A program made the position numbers and the translations under genes. Under the pieces are notes generated by a model that was not told where the DNA came from, did no database searches, and worked only from the letters and a program-made list of their open reading frames with translations. 39,869 nucleotides of DNA from DATEOR01 sp046733475 (GTDB lineage Bacteria > Actinomycetota > Thermoleophilia > Gaiellales > Gaiellaceae), in the NCBI GenBank assembly GCA_046733475.1, contig JBKPPF010000059.1, positions 1-39,869 of the forward strand, in the 5' to 3' direction. Positions 14,118 through 22,792 of the stretch are shown in pieces; the stretch's first letter is position 1, and each line of letters opens with the position of its first letter.

Positions 14118-15814
14118 GCGTTCGTCCCGCGGACTTCCCGCCGCCGTTCGGCGCGGCCGAGTTCGTCGCCGAGCCCACCGATCCGCCGGATGAACGCATC
14201 GATGTCGGCGTCCTGGTCGTCGGAGGAGGCCCGGCCGGCCTCTCGGCAGCGGTCAGGCTGAATCAGCTCCTCGAGGAGAGCCCAGCTGTCCGCGAGCGGC
14301 TCGGCGAGATCCCCGTGGCGATCGTCGAGAAGGGCAAGGCGCCCGGCGCGCACCTCCTCTCGGGCGCCGTCGTGGACCCGCGCGCCTTCCGGCAGCTCTT
14401 CCCCGGGATGCACAGCGAAGACATGCCGTTCAGGTCGCGCGTCGAGCGCGAGGGCCTGTACTACCTGACGGCCAAGCGGGCGATGCGCCTTCCGGCTCCG
14501 CCGACGATGTGGAACCACGGCAACTACGTCGCGTCGATCTCGGAGATCGGCGCCTGGCTCGCGGAGCGCGCGGAGGAGGGAGGGGCGACGCTCGTTCCCG
14601 AGACCGCCGCTCGCAAGCTGCTGGTCTCCGGAGGACGTGTCGTCGGCATCCGCACCGGCGACCGCGGCCGCGGCCGAGGGGGCGAGGAGCTCCCGAACTT
14701 CGAGCCGGGCTCCGACATCACCGCGCGCGTGACCGTCCTCGCCGAGGGGACGCAGGGCCACCTCACCGGAGTCGCACTCGACCGCTTCGGCCTCCAGTCG
14801 CGACCACAGGTGTGGGCGCTCGGCGTCAAAGAGGTCTGGGAGGTGCCGCACCCGCTCAACCGTGTCATCCACACCATGGGCTGGCCGCTCCGGGGAGCGA
14901 AGAAGTTCAGGGAGTTTGGCGGCAGCTTCATCTACCCGCTCGGCGAAGGGCACGTGGCGCTCGGGATGGTCGTCGGCCTGGATTACACGGACGCGACGCT
15001 CTCGGTCCACGACCTCCTGCAGGAGCTGAAGCTGCACCCGTTCGTGCGCAAGATCCTCGACGAAGGCACGCGCGTCGCCTGGGGGGCGAAGACGATCCCG
15101 GAGGGCGGCTTCCTCGCGCTCCCGGACCGGTTCCACTTCCCCGGCGGAATGATCGCCGGCGACGGTGCCGGCCTCGTCAACGTGCCGGCTCTCAAGGGCA
15201 TCCACTACGCGATGCGTTCCGGCATGCTGGCGGCCGAGAGCGCCTTCGAGACGCTTGCGCCCGGCCGAACGGCGTGGGAGCCCGGTGCGCTCGAGTCCTA
15301 CGACGAGGCCCTCAAGGAGAGCTACGTCTGGAAGGACCTCGAGCGCGTGCGCAACATGCGTCCCGCCTTCCACCAGGGGTTCACGCGCGGAGCGATGCTC
15401 GCCGGAGTGGCGCTGAACACGCTCGGGAAGCTCCCGCCCCGCGACCTGAAGCTGGAGCGAGACGCCGAGGTACCGGTGTTCGTCGGCGACCGCCTCCGGT
15501 CGTATCCGGATCCTGACGGTCAACTCACCTTCGACAAGCTCTCGAGCGTCTACCTCTCGGGGAACAAAACGCGCGATGACGCGCCGAGCCACCTCCGCGT
15601 CGACCGCAAGGTCCGCCGCGAGGTCGCCGAGGCATGGGTGCACATGTGTCCCGCCCAGGTCTACGAGCTCGGAGGCTCGGCATCCCCGGCGGGCAACGTC
15701 GTGGATGTCGAGGTGACGGCCTCGAACTGCGTCCAGTGCGGTGCGATCACCGCGAAGGGCGGACGCCTCACTCCGCCCGAGGGCGGCGACGGGCCCGAGT
15801 ACCGCTTGATGTGA
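14114..15814 (+). CDS. ETF:quinone oxidoreductase with an altered iron-sulfur site
   Basis: A 566-residue flavoprotein starting at a GTG overlapping the etfA stop. The Rossmann FAD loop VGGGPAGLSAAVRL is near the N-terminus. GDGAGLVNVPALKGIHYAMRSG and a hydrophobic patch that would dip into the membrane match ETF-QO, which passes ETF electrons to the quinone pool. In the C-terminal ferredoxin-like part the first Cys (CPAQVYE) and two more (NCVQC) are present, but the fourth ligand, expected in the CxxCxxC run, is Ile (NCVQCGAI). The cluster may thus be 3Fe-4S, use another ligand, or be unstable. The end PEGGDGPEY matches the family. Confidence 0.9.
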   Translation: MSVRPADFPPPFGAAEFVAEPTDPPDERIDVGVLVVGGGPAGLSAAVRLNQLLEESPAVRERLGEIPVAIVEKGKAPGAHLLSGAVVDPRAFRQLFPGMHSEDMPFRSRVEREGLYYLTAKRAMRLPAPPTMWNHGNYVASISEIGAWLAERAEEGGATLVPETAARKLLVSGGRVVGIRTGDRGRGRGGEELPNFEPGSDITARVTVLAEGTQGHLTGVALDRFGLQSRPQVWALGVKEVWEVPHPLNRVIHTMGWPLRGAKKFREFGGSFIYPLGEGHVALGMVVGLDYTDATLSVHDLLQELKLHPFVRKILDEGTRVAWGAKTIPEGGFLALPDRFHFPGGMIAGDGAGLVNVPALKGIHYAMRSGMLAAESAFETLAPGRTAWEPGALESYDEALKESYVWKDLERVRNMRPAFHQGFTRGAMLAGVALNTLGKLPPRDLKLERDAEVPVFVGDRLRSYPDPDGQLTFDKLSSVYLSGNKTRDDAPSHLRVDRKVRREVAEAWVHMCPAQVYELGGSASPAGNVVDVEVTASNCVQCGAITAKGGRLTPPEGGDGPEYRLM

Positions 15815-16719
15815 GCACGCTCCTGCGAACGCCGCTCCTCCGGTCGACGACCCTGGGAGACGCGTTTGGCGGCACCGCCCTCCTCAAGGCCGAGCTCTTC
15901 CAGAAGACGGGCTCTTTCAAGCCGCGGGGAATCCTGGCGAAGCTCGCCACGCTCACTCCCGAGGAGAGGGCGCGTGGCGTGATCACGGTCTCGGCCGGCA
16001 ATGCGGCGGCCGCCGTGGCGTACGGCTGCGCGCTCGAGAAGATCGACTGCCTCGTCGTGATGTGGGACGGAACCAGCGAGCTCAAGGCGGCGGCGGCGAG
16101 GTCCTACGGCGCGGCCGTCGACCGGGAGGCCGCCGATCCGACGGAAGCGTTCGACCGACTCGAGGATCTGCGCGCCCAGTCCGGGCGCGCATTCGTCCAC
16201 CCATACGACGACCCGGCCGTCATCGAGGGGCACGCCAGCCTGAGCCGGGAGATCATGGAGGACGCGCCGACGACCGACGTGATCGTCACGGGTGTGGGAG
16301 GAGGCGGCCTGGTCTCCGGGATCGCCGTCGGGGCCCCCGAAGCGCGCGTGGTCGGCGTCGAGCCCGAGGGATCGGCGGCACTCGGCGAAGCGCTCGCCGC
16401 AGGAAAGCCGGTTCCCGTCCGGCCAGACTCGATCGCGGACGCACTCAACGCGCCGATCGCAGGCGAGCATTGCCTCGCCGTCTGCCGCGAGCGCGGGGTC
16501 GAGTCGGTGCTGGTCTCCGAAGACGACATTCGCGCGGGCTTTCGCTTCCTCTACGAGCGCGCGAAGCTCGCAGCGGAGCCCGGCGCGGCCGCCGGGGTGG
16601 GGGCGCTGCTGGCAGGCAAGGTGCCGAATGTCGAAGGCAAGACCGTCGCCGTCGTCGTCTCCGGTGGCAACGTGGCCGGCAAAACCGCTGCTGCTATCCT
16701 GAGTTCAAATGAAGCCTGA
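15811..16719 (+). CDS. Serine/threonine dehydratase-like PLP enzyme
   Basis: A 302-residue fold-type II PLP enzyme from a GTG that overlaps the preceding stop. The Schiff-base lysine is Lys37 in TGSFKPRG, and the phosphate loop is VGGGGLVSG. SAGNAAAAVAYGC replaces the usual SAGNHAQ, which may change specificity. There is no C-terminal ACT domain, so it is a catabolic-length form rather than feedback-regulated IlvA. Likely reactions are deamination of Thr/Ser or a racemase/lyase variant. Its end overlaps the rpmE start by 11 nt and contains the rpmE promoter. Confidence 0.82.
   Translation: MSTLLRTPLLRSTTLGDAFGGTALLKAELFQKTGSFKPRGILAKLATLTPEERARGVITVSAGNAAAAVAYGCALEKIDCLVVMWDGTSELKAAAARSYGAAVDREAADPTEAFDRLEDLRAQSGRAFVHPYDDPAVIEGHASLSREIMEDAPTTDVIVTGVGGGGLVSGIAVGAPEARVVGVEPEGSAALGEALAAGKPVPVRPDSIADALNAPIAGEHCLAVCRERGVESVLVSEDDIRAGFRFLYERAKLAAEPGAAAGVGALLAGKVPNVEGKTVAVVVSGGNVAGKTAAAILSSNEA
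16695..16700 (+). promoter_or_regulatory. -10 element (TATCCT) of rpmE
   Basis: It ends 9 nt before the rpmE ATG, predicting a leader of about 2 nt; no Shine-Dalgarno sequence is present. It lies within the 3' end of the dehydratase gene. Confidence 0.45.
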
Positions 16720-16918
16720 CATCCATCCCGACTACGTCCTCGCCACCGTGCATTGCTCGTGCGGGAACGAGTTTCAGACCCGGTCGACGAAGCCGGAGCT
16801 GCACGTGGAGATCTGCTCCGAGTGCCATCCGTTCTACACCGGCAAGCAGAAGCTCATGGACACCGGCGGTCGCGTCGAGCGCTTCCAGCGGCGTCTCGAG
16901 AAGGCCGGCAGGGCCTAG
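16709..16918 (+). CDS. rpmE: 50S ribosomal protein L31 (zinc type)
   Basis: A 69-residue large-subunit protein with the family start MKPDIHPDY and four zinc ligands Cys16, Cys18, Cys37 and Cys40 (CSC and CSEC), so it is the zinc-containing C+ paralogue. Its position just upstream of prfA and prmC is the common bacterial arrangement. The start codon lies inside the end of the dehydratase gene. Confidence 0.95.
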   Translation: MKPDIHPDYVLATVHCSCGNEFQTRSTKPELHVEICSECHPFYTGKQKLMDTGGRVERFQRRLEKAGRA

Positions 16919-16934
16919 CAGCGAAAAGAAGCGC

Positions 16935-17849
16935 ATGAGCGCCCCGATTGGAGGCCAGGCGGTCCTTGAGGGCGTGATGATGCGCGGCCCGTCCGCCTGG
17001 TCGGTCGCGGTGCGAAAGCCCGACGGCGTCATCGCCGAGGTCAACCGCCCGGTCACCTCCATTCTGCTCCGCCACCGCTGGCTGCGGGTCCCGATCGTCC
17101 GCGGGATCATCGCTCTCGGGGAGTCGCTCTCGATCGGTTTTCGCGCGCTCGCCATCTCGGCGAACTACGCGGCGCAGGAGGAAGGGGAGGACGGTGAGGT
17201 CGAGACCGAGCTCACGCGCGGGCAGCTGATCTTCGCATTCGGGATCGCGATCGGATTCGCGCTCCTCCTCTTCAAGGTCTCGCCGGCGCTGATCACGAAC
17301 TGGCTCCCGATCGAGTCGACCGGCGCCTTCGTGGTGATCGAAGGCCTCGTCCGCGTGACGATCTTCATCGTCTACCTGCTGATCATCTCGATGCTGCCCG
17401 ACCTCAAGCGCGTGTTCCAGTACCACGCCGCCGAGCACAAAGCGATCAACGCCTACGAGGCGGGCGAGGATCTCACCCCCGAAAACGTGCAGCGCTACAG
17501 CCTCCTGCACGTCCGCTGCGGGACGGCGTTCCTCCTCTACGTCATGGTGGTCGCGATCTTCGTCTTCGCGTTCGTCGGGCGCCCGGACTGGTACTGGCTG
17601 ATCGTCTCGCGGATCCTGCTCCTACCGGTGATCGCGGGGATCGCCTACGAGATCATCCGCTTCGCCGGCAGGCACGCGCAGAACCCCGTCCTGCGCGCGG
17701 TGCTCGCTCCTGGCCTCTGGCTTCAGCGACTCACGACGCGCGAGCCCTCTCTCGACCAGGTCGAGGTCTCGATCCGCGCTCTCAGACAAGTCCTTCGCCT
17801 CGAAGGACGGATTACTCCGGAAGAGCGCAAAGTCGAGGTGATGGCCTAG
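16935..17849 (+). CDS. DUF1385 membrane protein
   Basis: A 304-residue integral membrane protein. The DUF1385 signature is clear: the N-terminal IGGQAVLEGVMMRGPSAWSV and the central YHAAEHKAINAYEAGEDLT. Several hydrophobic segments (about 95-120, 130-150, 200-240) alternate with charged loops. The family often sits between rpmE and prfA/prmC, as here; some members have been linked to metal handling, but no activity can be read from the sequence. It follows rpmE by 16 nt and overlaps the convergent GFA gene by 4 nt. Confidence 0.85.
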   Translation: MSAPIGGQAVLEGVMMRGPSAWSVAVRKPDGVIAEVNRPVTSILLRHRWLRVPIVRGIIALGESLSIGFRALAISANYAAQEEGEDGEVETELTRGQLIFAFGIAIGFALLLFKVSPALITNWLPIESTGAFVVIEGLVRVTIFIVYLLIISMLPDLKRVFQYHAAEHKAINAYEAGEDLTPENVQRYSLLHVRCGTAFLLYVMVVAIFVFAFVGRPDWYWLIVSRILLLPVIAGIAYEIIRFAGRHAQNPVLRAVLAPGLWLQRLTTREPSLDQVEVSIRALRQVLRLEGRITPEERKVEVMA

Positions 17850-18265
17850 CGGGCCGGCGGCTCGTCCGGGTAGCGCGGCAGACCGTCTTCCGGAAGCTCG
17901 TCCCACGGCGCCTTCGAGTCCACGTAGGTGTGAAACTCGGGCCGGATGCCGGGGTCGCCGTCGAGCGCGCCGAAGCGAACTGAGATCTCGGGTCCCTCGG
18001 GCCACGTCCTCCCGAAGAGACTCGAGCCGCATCGTGAGCAGAACGCCTTGACACCGGCGTCGTCCGCGGGCCGGTAGACGCGGATGAGCTCCTCGCCTGA
18101 GATCAGCCGGAAGCCCTCTCGCGGCACACGGCCCTGGGTCTCTCCGAACGTCCCGGAGTGCTTTCGGCAGCGCGAGCAGTGGCAGTGGTTGGCGTTGAGA
18201 AACCGTTCGGTGATCTCGAACCGGACGCCTCCGCAGAGGCAGCTTCCCTGCAGCGGTTCCACCAT
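17846..18265 (-). CDS. GFA/CENP-V family zinc protein
   Basis: 139 residues with the full cysteine set of the GFA (glutathione-dependent formaldehyde-activating-like) fold: CLC at 9-11, CHCSRC at 28-33 and a later FCSRCGSSLF pair. The family binds two zinc ions. Some members act on formaldehyde-thiol adducts, but most are uncharacterised, so a small-thiol or aldehyde-handling role is only a possibility. Its ATG coincides exactly with the predicted start point of a TAGACT -10 element shared head to head with prfA. Confidence 0.85.
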   Translation of the reverse strand: MVEPLQGSCLCGGVRFEITERFLNANHCHCSRCRKHSGTFGETQGRVPREGFRLISGEELIRVYRPADDAGVKAFCSRCGSSLFGRTWPEGPEISVRFGALDGDPGIRPEFHTYVDSKAPWDELPEDGLPRYPDEPPAR

Positions 18266-18271
18266 GGCCTG

Positions 18272-18281
18272 AGTCTATGCT
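18272..18281. promoter_or_regulatory. Overlapping divergent -10 elements for the GFA gene and prfA
   Basis: The 10-bp string AGTCTATGCT contains TATGCT on the plus strand (18276-18281) and TAGACT on the minus strand (18277-18272), sharing the central TA. Counting seven bases on from each hexamer gives 18288 and 18265, which are exactly the first bases of prfA (GTG) and the GFA gene (ATG). Both mRNAs would be leaderless, and neither start has a Shine-Dalgarno sequence. Polymerase could occupy only one orientation at a time. Confidence 0.6.
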
Positions 18282-18287
18282 GATCGC

Positions 18288-19337
18288 GTGAGCCAGATGG
18301 ACAGCCTGATCGAGGAACTGGAGCGCTCCTACGCCGACGCGCAGGAGCGGATGAGCGACCCTGCGATCTTCGCCGACCACCACCAGGCGGCGGATGCCGG
18401 CCGCCGTCTGAAGGAGCTCGAAGGGCCGCACAAGCTCGCGGGAGAGTGGCGCTCGACGAGTCAGGATCTGGAGGCCGCGCGCGAGGATTCGGAGCTTCGG
18501 GGCCTGGTCCCTGAGCTCGAGCGGCGGCTCGAGGAGCTCGAGGAGGAGCTGAAGCTCGCGCTCCTCCAGCGGGACCCCAACGACGAGAAGGACGTCATCG
18601 TCGAAATCCGCAAGGGCACGGGCGGGGACGAGGCGGCCATCTGGGCGGGCGATCTCTTCCGCATGCTCACTCGCTACGCCGAGTCCCGGGGCTTCAAGTG
18701 GGAGGTGCTCGGCTCCAACCCGAGCGAGAGCGGCGGCTACAACGACGTCACGTTCGCGATCAAGGGCGAAGGCGCGTATTCGATCTTCAAGTGGGAGGGA
18801 GGCACCCACCGGGTACAGCGCGTGCCGGTGACCGAGTCCCAGGGGCGCATCCACACCTCGACGGCGACCGTGGCCGTCATGCCCGAGGCCGAGGAGGTCG
18901 AGGTCGAGATCGATCCCAACGACCTGAAGATCGACGTCTATCGCTCGACCGGGCCCGGCGGCCAGAGCGTGAACACGACCGACTCGGCCGTCCGGATCAC
19001 GCACCTTCCGACCGGGCTTGTCGTCGCGATGCAGGACGAGAAGTCTCAGCTTCAGAACAAGACGAAGGCGCTGCGCGTCCTCCGCGCGCGTCTGCTCGAG
19101 CTCGAGCGCGAGCGCCAGGAGGAAGAGCTCTCGGAGGCGCGTCGCTCTCAGATCGGCCGCGGCGAGCGGGCCGAGAAGATTCGCACCTACAACTATCCCG
19201 ACAACCGCGTCACCGACCACAGGGTCAACCTGACGATCAAGCGGCTCGACCGAATCGTCGAAGGCGACCTGGACGAGTTCACCGAAGCCCTCGCCGCCGA
19301 GGAGCGGCGGCAAGCTCTCGAAGCAGCGGCGGCGTAA
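18288..19337 (+). CDS. prfA: Peptide chain release factor 1
   Basis: A 349-residue class-I release factor for UAA/UAG. The codon-recognition tripeptide PVT (180-182, in RVPVTESQGRIHTS) is the PxT form of RF1 rather than the SPF of RF2, and the GGQ peptidyl-tRNA hydrolysis motif is at 224-226 (GPGGQSVN). The GTG at 18288 is supported by an exactly placed -10 element and the absence of any ribosome site. It is followed 7 nt later by prmC, whose product methylates the GGQ glutamine. Confidence 0.96.
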   Translation: MSQMDSLIEELERSYADAQERMSDPAIFADHHQAADAGRRLKELEGPHKLAGEWRSTSQDLEAAREDSELRGLVPELERRLEELEEELKLALLQRDPNDEKDVIVEIRKGTGGDEAAIWAGDLFRMLTRYAESRGFKWEVLGSNPSESGGYNDVTFAIKGEGAYSIFKWEGGTHRVQRVPVTESQGRIHTSTATVAVMPEAEEVEVEIDPNDLKIDVYRSTGPGGQSVNTTDSAVRITHLPTGLVVAMQDEKSQLQNKTKALRVLRARLLELERERQEEELSEARRSQIGRGERAEKIRTYNYPDNRVTDHRVNLTIKRLDRIVEGDLDEFTEALAAEERRQALEAAAA

Positions 19338-19344
19338 GAACTAC

Positions 19345-20202
19345 GTGACTGTCTGCAGCGAACAGGTTGTGATGCCCCTGGATGCCGTTCACGAGGTCGA
19401 AGGCCGGCTGCGCGCTGCGGGAGTGCCCTCGCCGCGCGTCGACGCCGAGATCCTCGTCGCGGACGTGCTCGGGCTTGTGCGCTCCGAGCTCTACTCGTCG
19501 GGCCGCCCCGTGACCGCCTTCGAGGCCGACCAGCTGCATGAGCTCGTCGGCCGGCGACTCCGGCGCGAGCCGCTCGCCTACATCCTGGGAGAGTGGGGCT
19601 TCCGCCGGCTCCTGCTGAAGGTGGACGGCCGGGCGCTCATCCCGAGGCCCGAGACGGAGATCGTCGTCGAGCGCTGCCTCGATTTCCTCGGCGGGCTCGC
19701 CAAGCCGCGCGTTCTCGACGTGGGCGTCGGCTCGGGAGCAATCGCCCTCGCCATCGCCGACGAGCACGAGGGAGCGGAGGTCGTCGCCGTGGACAGCTCC
19801 GAGCAGGCGTTGTCCCTCGCCCGGGAGAACCAGGCGCGCGCCGGGGTGAACGGTCGCGTCCGCCTCGTCCGGGGAGACCTGCTCTCCGAGGTCGACGGCC
19901 CGTTCGACCTCGTCGTCTCGAACCCGCCGTATGTCTCTCCCGAGGAGTACGAGACGCTTCAGCCCGAGATCCGCCTCTACGAGCCCTACGAGGCCGTGCT
20001 CGGCGTCGAGGTCGGCGCGAAAGTCGCCGCCGACGCGCGAGCGCTCCTGCGGCCGGGCGGCCGCCTCGTCCTCGAGTGCGGGGACGGACAGGCGGCCGGC
20101 CTCGCGGAGGCCCTCCGGTCGCTCGGCTACGCCCGGGTCGTGGGAACACCGGACCTCGCCGGGCGCGACCGCGTGGTCGAAGGAAGCTGGAACGGCGCGT
20201 GA
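19345..20202 (+). CDS. prmC: Release factor glutamine N5-methyltransferase
   Basis: A SAM-dependent class-I methyltransferase that methylates the GGQ Gln of RF1 and RF2. The SAM loop VLDVGVGSGAIALAIA and the substrate-binding NPPY motif (residues 193-196, VVSNPPYVSPEEY) are intact, and the N-terminal helical RF-binding domain shows RREPLAYILGEWGFR and the RPETE block. It is 285 residues from the GTG at 19345; an ATG at 19372 would give a start closer to typical PrmC. It is directly downstream of prfA. Confidence 0.94.
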   Translation: MTVCSEQVVMPLDAVHEVEGRLRAAGVPSPRVDAEILVADVLGLVRSELYSSGRPVTAFEADQLHELVGRRLRREPLAYILGEWGFRRLLLKVDGRALIPRPETEIVVERCLDFLGGLAKPRVLDVGVGSGAIALAIADEHEGAEVVAVDSSEQALSLARENQARAGVNGRVRLVRGDLLSEVDGPFDLVVSNPPYVSPEEYETLQPEIRLYEPYEAVLGVEVGAKVAADARALLRPGGRLVLECGDGQAAGLAEALRSLGYARVVGTPDLAGRDRVVEGSWNGA

Positions 20203-20816
20203 TCGAGGCGCAGTCGGTCGAGACGGCAGTTGCTGCCCTCCGCGCGGGCCAGACCGTGATTCTCCCGACCGACACCGTCTACGGCCTTTGCGTCGACGCC
20301 TATCACGACGCGCCGATCCGGCGACTCCTCCGGCAGAAGAAGCGCCCGCCGGAGATCCCCGTTGCCCTCGTCGCCTCTGACCTCGAGGTAATCCTCGACG
20401 CCGTTCCCGAGCTTCGCGGCCGCGCCGCCGTCATGGCCCGGGCCGTTCTGCCCGGTCCGTACACGCTCGTCCTCCCGAACCCCGCGCGCCGTTACCGCTG
20501 GCTGACCGGCACGCGCCCGGAAACGATCGGCGTACGCATCCCGGACCTTTCCGCCGAGGCGAAGGCGGCGCTCGACGGCTTCGGTGCCGTCGCGATGACG
20601 AGCGCGAACATCCACGGAGGCCCGGACCCGGCGCGGGTTGAGGACATCCCCGAGGGAATCCTCCGGGCGGCCGCTGCGGTCGTCGACGCGGGCGCGCTTC
20701 CGGGCACGCCCTCGACGGTGATCGACCTCACCGGGCCAGAGCCCGAGGTGCTCCGCGAGGGGGCCGTTTCCGCGCCCGAGGCCTTGGCCAAAATCGCGCG
20801 CGCCACGACGGGCTGA
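20199..20816 (+). CDS. L-threonylcarbamoyladenylate synthase (TsaC/Sua5 family)
   Basis: 205 residues from a GTG overlapping the prmC stop. The YrdC fold is seen in LPTDTVYGLCVDA, RQKKRPPEIPVAL (the KxR...P active-site segment), LPGPYTLVLPN, IGVRIPD and AMTSANIHGG. It makes threonylcarbamoyl-AMP from Thr, bicarbonate and ATP for the t6A37 modification of tRNAs reading ANN codons. The short, single-domain length matches TsaC rather than two-domain Sua5. Confidence 0.92.
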   Translation: MIEAQSVETAVAALRAGQTVILPTDTVYGLCVDAYHDAPIRRLLRQKKRPPEIPVALVASDLEVILDAVPELRGRAAVMARAVLPGPYTLVLPNPARRYRWLTGTRPETIGVRIPDLSAEAKAALDGFGAVAMTSANIHGGPDPARVEDIPEGILRAAAAVVDAGALPGTPSTVIDLTGPEPEVLREGAVSAPEALAKIARATTG

Positions 20817-20821
20817 CGGGC

Positions 20822-20853
20822 CCGGCCTGCGCGGCCGGATGACGCGGTATGGT
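20822..20853 (+). promoter_or_regulatory. Hairpin and -10 element (TATGGT) upstream of glyA
   Basis: CCGGCC (20822-20827) pairs with GGCCGG (20833-20838), forming a small hairpin after tsaC without a T-run. TATGGT (20848-20853) then predicts a start point at 20860, exactly the first base of an in-frame GTG of glyA. This favours GTG 20860 over ATG 20839 as the true start. Confidence 0.5.
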
Positions 20854-20859
20854 GGACAC

Positions 20860-22152
20860 GTGGCGATCGCGCAGGAGACGCTGCAGGAGCTCCAGCGGAC
20901 CGGGTTGGCCGAGATCGATCCTGACACCGCTGCCCTCATCGAGCGCGAGCTCGAGCGCCAGCGCGGTCAGATCGAGCTGATCGCTTCCGAGAATTTCACC
21001 TGGCCGAGCGTCCTCGAGGCCATGGGGAGCGTGCCCACCAACAAGTACGCGGAGGGCTACCCCGGGCGCCGCTACTACGGCGGCTGCGAGGTCGTCGACG
21101 AGATCGAGCAGCTGGCCATCGACCGGGCAAAGGACCTCTTCGGCGCCGAGCACGCGAACGTGCAGCCGCACGCGGGCGCCCAGACGAACATGGCCGTGTA
21201 CTTCAGCTGCCTCGAGCCGGGGGACACTGTGCTCGCCATGCGGCTCGACCACGGCGGCCACCTCACGCATGGCCTCAAGGTCAACTTCTCGGGCAAGCTC
21301 TACAACTTCGTCGGCTACGGCGTCGACCGCGAGACATCGCTCGTCGACTTCGACGAGGTGCTCACGTCCGCGAAGGAATGCCGACCCAAGCTGATCGTCT
21401 GCGGCGGCTCCGCCTACCCGAGGACGATCGAGGCCGACCGCTTCCGGGAGATCGCCGACGAGGTCGGCGCCCTCCTTCTCTGTGACATGGCCCACTTCGC
21501 CGGGCTCGTCGCGGCCGGCATCCACCCGAACCCGACTCCGCACTGCGACTTCGTCACCTCGACGACGCACAAGACGCTCGCGGGGCCGCGCTCGGGATTC
21601 GTCCTCTGCAGGGAGGAACACGCGCAGGCCCTGGACAAGGCGGTCTTCCCGGGGATGCAGGGCGGCCCGCTCCTGCACGTGATCGCCGGCAAGGCGGCGT
21701 GCTTCAAGATCGCAGGCTCCGGCGCCTTTCGCGACTACCAGTCGCAGATCCGCGCCAACGCGGATGCGCTCGCTTCGGCCCTGATGGAGAACGGACTCGA
21801 CGTCCTCACCGGCGGAACCGACACGCACCTTCTGCAGATGGATCTCCGCGGCGGCGAATGGTCGGGCAAGGCGGCCGAGGAACGGCTCCACGAGGTGAAG
21901 ATCACCGCCAACCGGAACACCGTTCCCTTCGACGAGCGCCCGCCCATGGAGGCCTCGGGCGTCCGTCTCGGCACTCCCGCCGTGACCATGCGTGGCTTCG
22001 ACGAGGACGACCTGCGCGAGGTGGGGGAGGTCATCGCCGGCGCGCTCGCCTCGGACCCCGACCTGGATGCGCTCAGCGGCCGCAGCGAAGCGCTCTGCGA
22101 GAAGCGGCCGCTCTATCCGGGGTTCAGGGGATACACGACCTATCAGGCATGA
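20860..22152 (+). CDS. glyA: Serine hydroxymethyltransferase
   Basis: A PLP enzyme interconverting serine and glycine with tetrahydrofolate, the main source of one-carbon units. From the GTG at 20860 it is 430 residues; an upstream ATG at 20839 would add 7. Family blocks are QIELIASENFTWPSVLEA, the NKYAEGYPGRRYYGGCE substrate segment, DMAHFAGLVAAG, and the PLP lysine in STTHKTLAGPRSG (about residue 238). The -10 element points to a leaderless mRNA. The stop overlaps the upp start, so the two are coupled. Confidence 0.95.
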   Translation: MAIAQETLQELQRTGLAEIDPDTAALIERELERQRGQIELIASENFTWPSVLEAMGSVPTNKYAEGYPGRRYYGGCEVVDEIEQLAIDRAKDLFGAEHANVQPHAGAQTNMAVYFSCLEPGDTVLAMRLDHGGHLTHGLKVNFSGKLYNFVGYGVDRETSLVDFDEVLTSAKECRPKLIVCGGSAYPRTIEADRFREIADEVGALLLCDMAHFAGLVAAGIHPNPTPHCDFVTSTTHKTLAGPRSGFVLCREEHAQALDKAVFPGMQGGPLLHVIAGKAACFKIAGSGAFRDYQSQIRANADALASALMENGLDVLTGGTDTHLLQMDLRGGEWSGKAAEERLHEVKITANRNTVPFDERPPMEASGVRLGTPAVTMRGFDEDDLREVGEVIAGALASDPDLDALSGRSEALCEKRPLYPGFRGYTTYQA

Positions 22153-22790
22153 GCGTTGCCACGGAAAAGCTCGTGGTCGTCGACCATCCGCTCGTCCAGC
22201 ACAAGCTCGGGATGCTTCGCGACGACTCCACGCCGACGCATCTCTTCCGCCAGCTCGTGGACGAGGTCACCCTCCTCCTCACGTACGAGGCGACGAAGGG
22301 CCTTGCCACCGAGGAGATCGAGATCGAGACGCCGCTCGAGCGGACGACCGTCCAGCGGATCTCCGGCAAGAAGGTGGCGGTCTGCCCGATCCTGCGAGCG
22401 GGGCTCGGGATGCTCGACGGCGTCCTCAGCCTCATCTCCGGCGCGCGCGTGGGCTTCATCGGCCTGTACCGGAACGAGGAGACGCTTCAGCCGGTCGAGT
22501 ACTACGTCAAGCTGCCGGCCGACGTCGCCGAACGCGACGTCATCCTGCTCGACCCGATGCTCGCGACCGGGAACTCGACCGCGGCAGCGGTCACGACCGT
22601 GAAGAGCGCGGGCGCGAGTTCGGTGCGCCTCATCGCGATCATCGCCGCGCCGGAGGGGATCGAGCGCCTCCACGCCGAGCATCCCGACGTCAACGTCGTC
22701 GTCGCGGCCGTGGACCGGGGTCTGAACGAGAAGGGCTTCATCGTCCCGGGCCTCGGGGACGCCGGCGACCGGTTGTTCGGAACCAAGTAG
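22149..22790 (+). CDS. upp: Uracil phosphoribosyltransferase
   Basis: A 213-residue pyrimidine salvage enzyme converting uracil and PRPP to UMP. Recognisable parts are VVVDHPLVQHKLGMLRDD, CPILRAGLGMLDGV, the PRPP loop LLDPMLATGNSTAAAV, and the C-terminal uracil-binding IVPGLGDAGDRLFGTK. The ATG overlaps the glyA stop, a neighbourhood seen in many Gram-positives. The wecA-like gene starts 2 nt after its stop. Confidence 0.96.
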   Translation: MSVATEKLVVVDHPLVQHKLGMLRDDSTPTHLFRQLVDEVTLLLTYEATKGLATEEIEIETPLERTTVQRISGKKVAVCPILRAGLGMLDGVLSLISGARVGFIGLYRNEETLQPVEYYVKLPADVAERDVILLDPMLATGNSTAAAVTTVKSAGASSVRLIAIIAAPEGIERLHAEHPDVNVVVAAVDRGLNEKGFIVPGLGDAGDRLFGTK

Positions 22791-22792
22791 CC

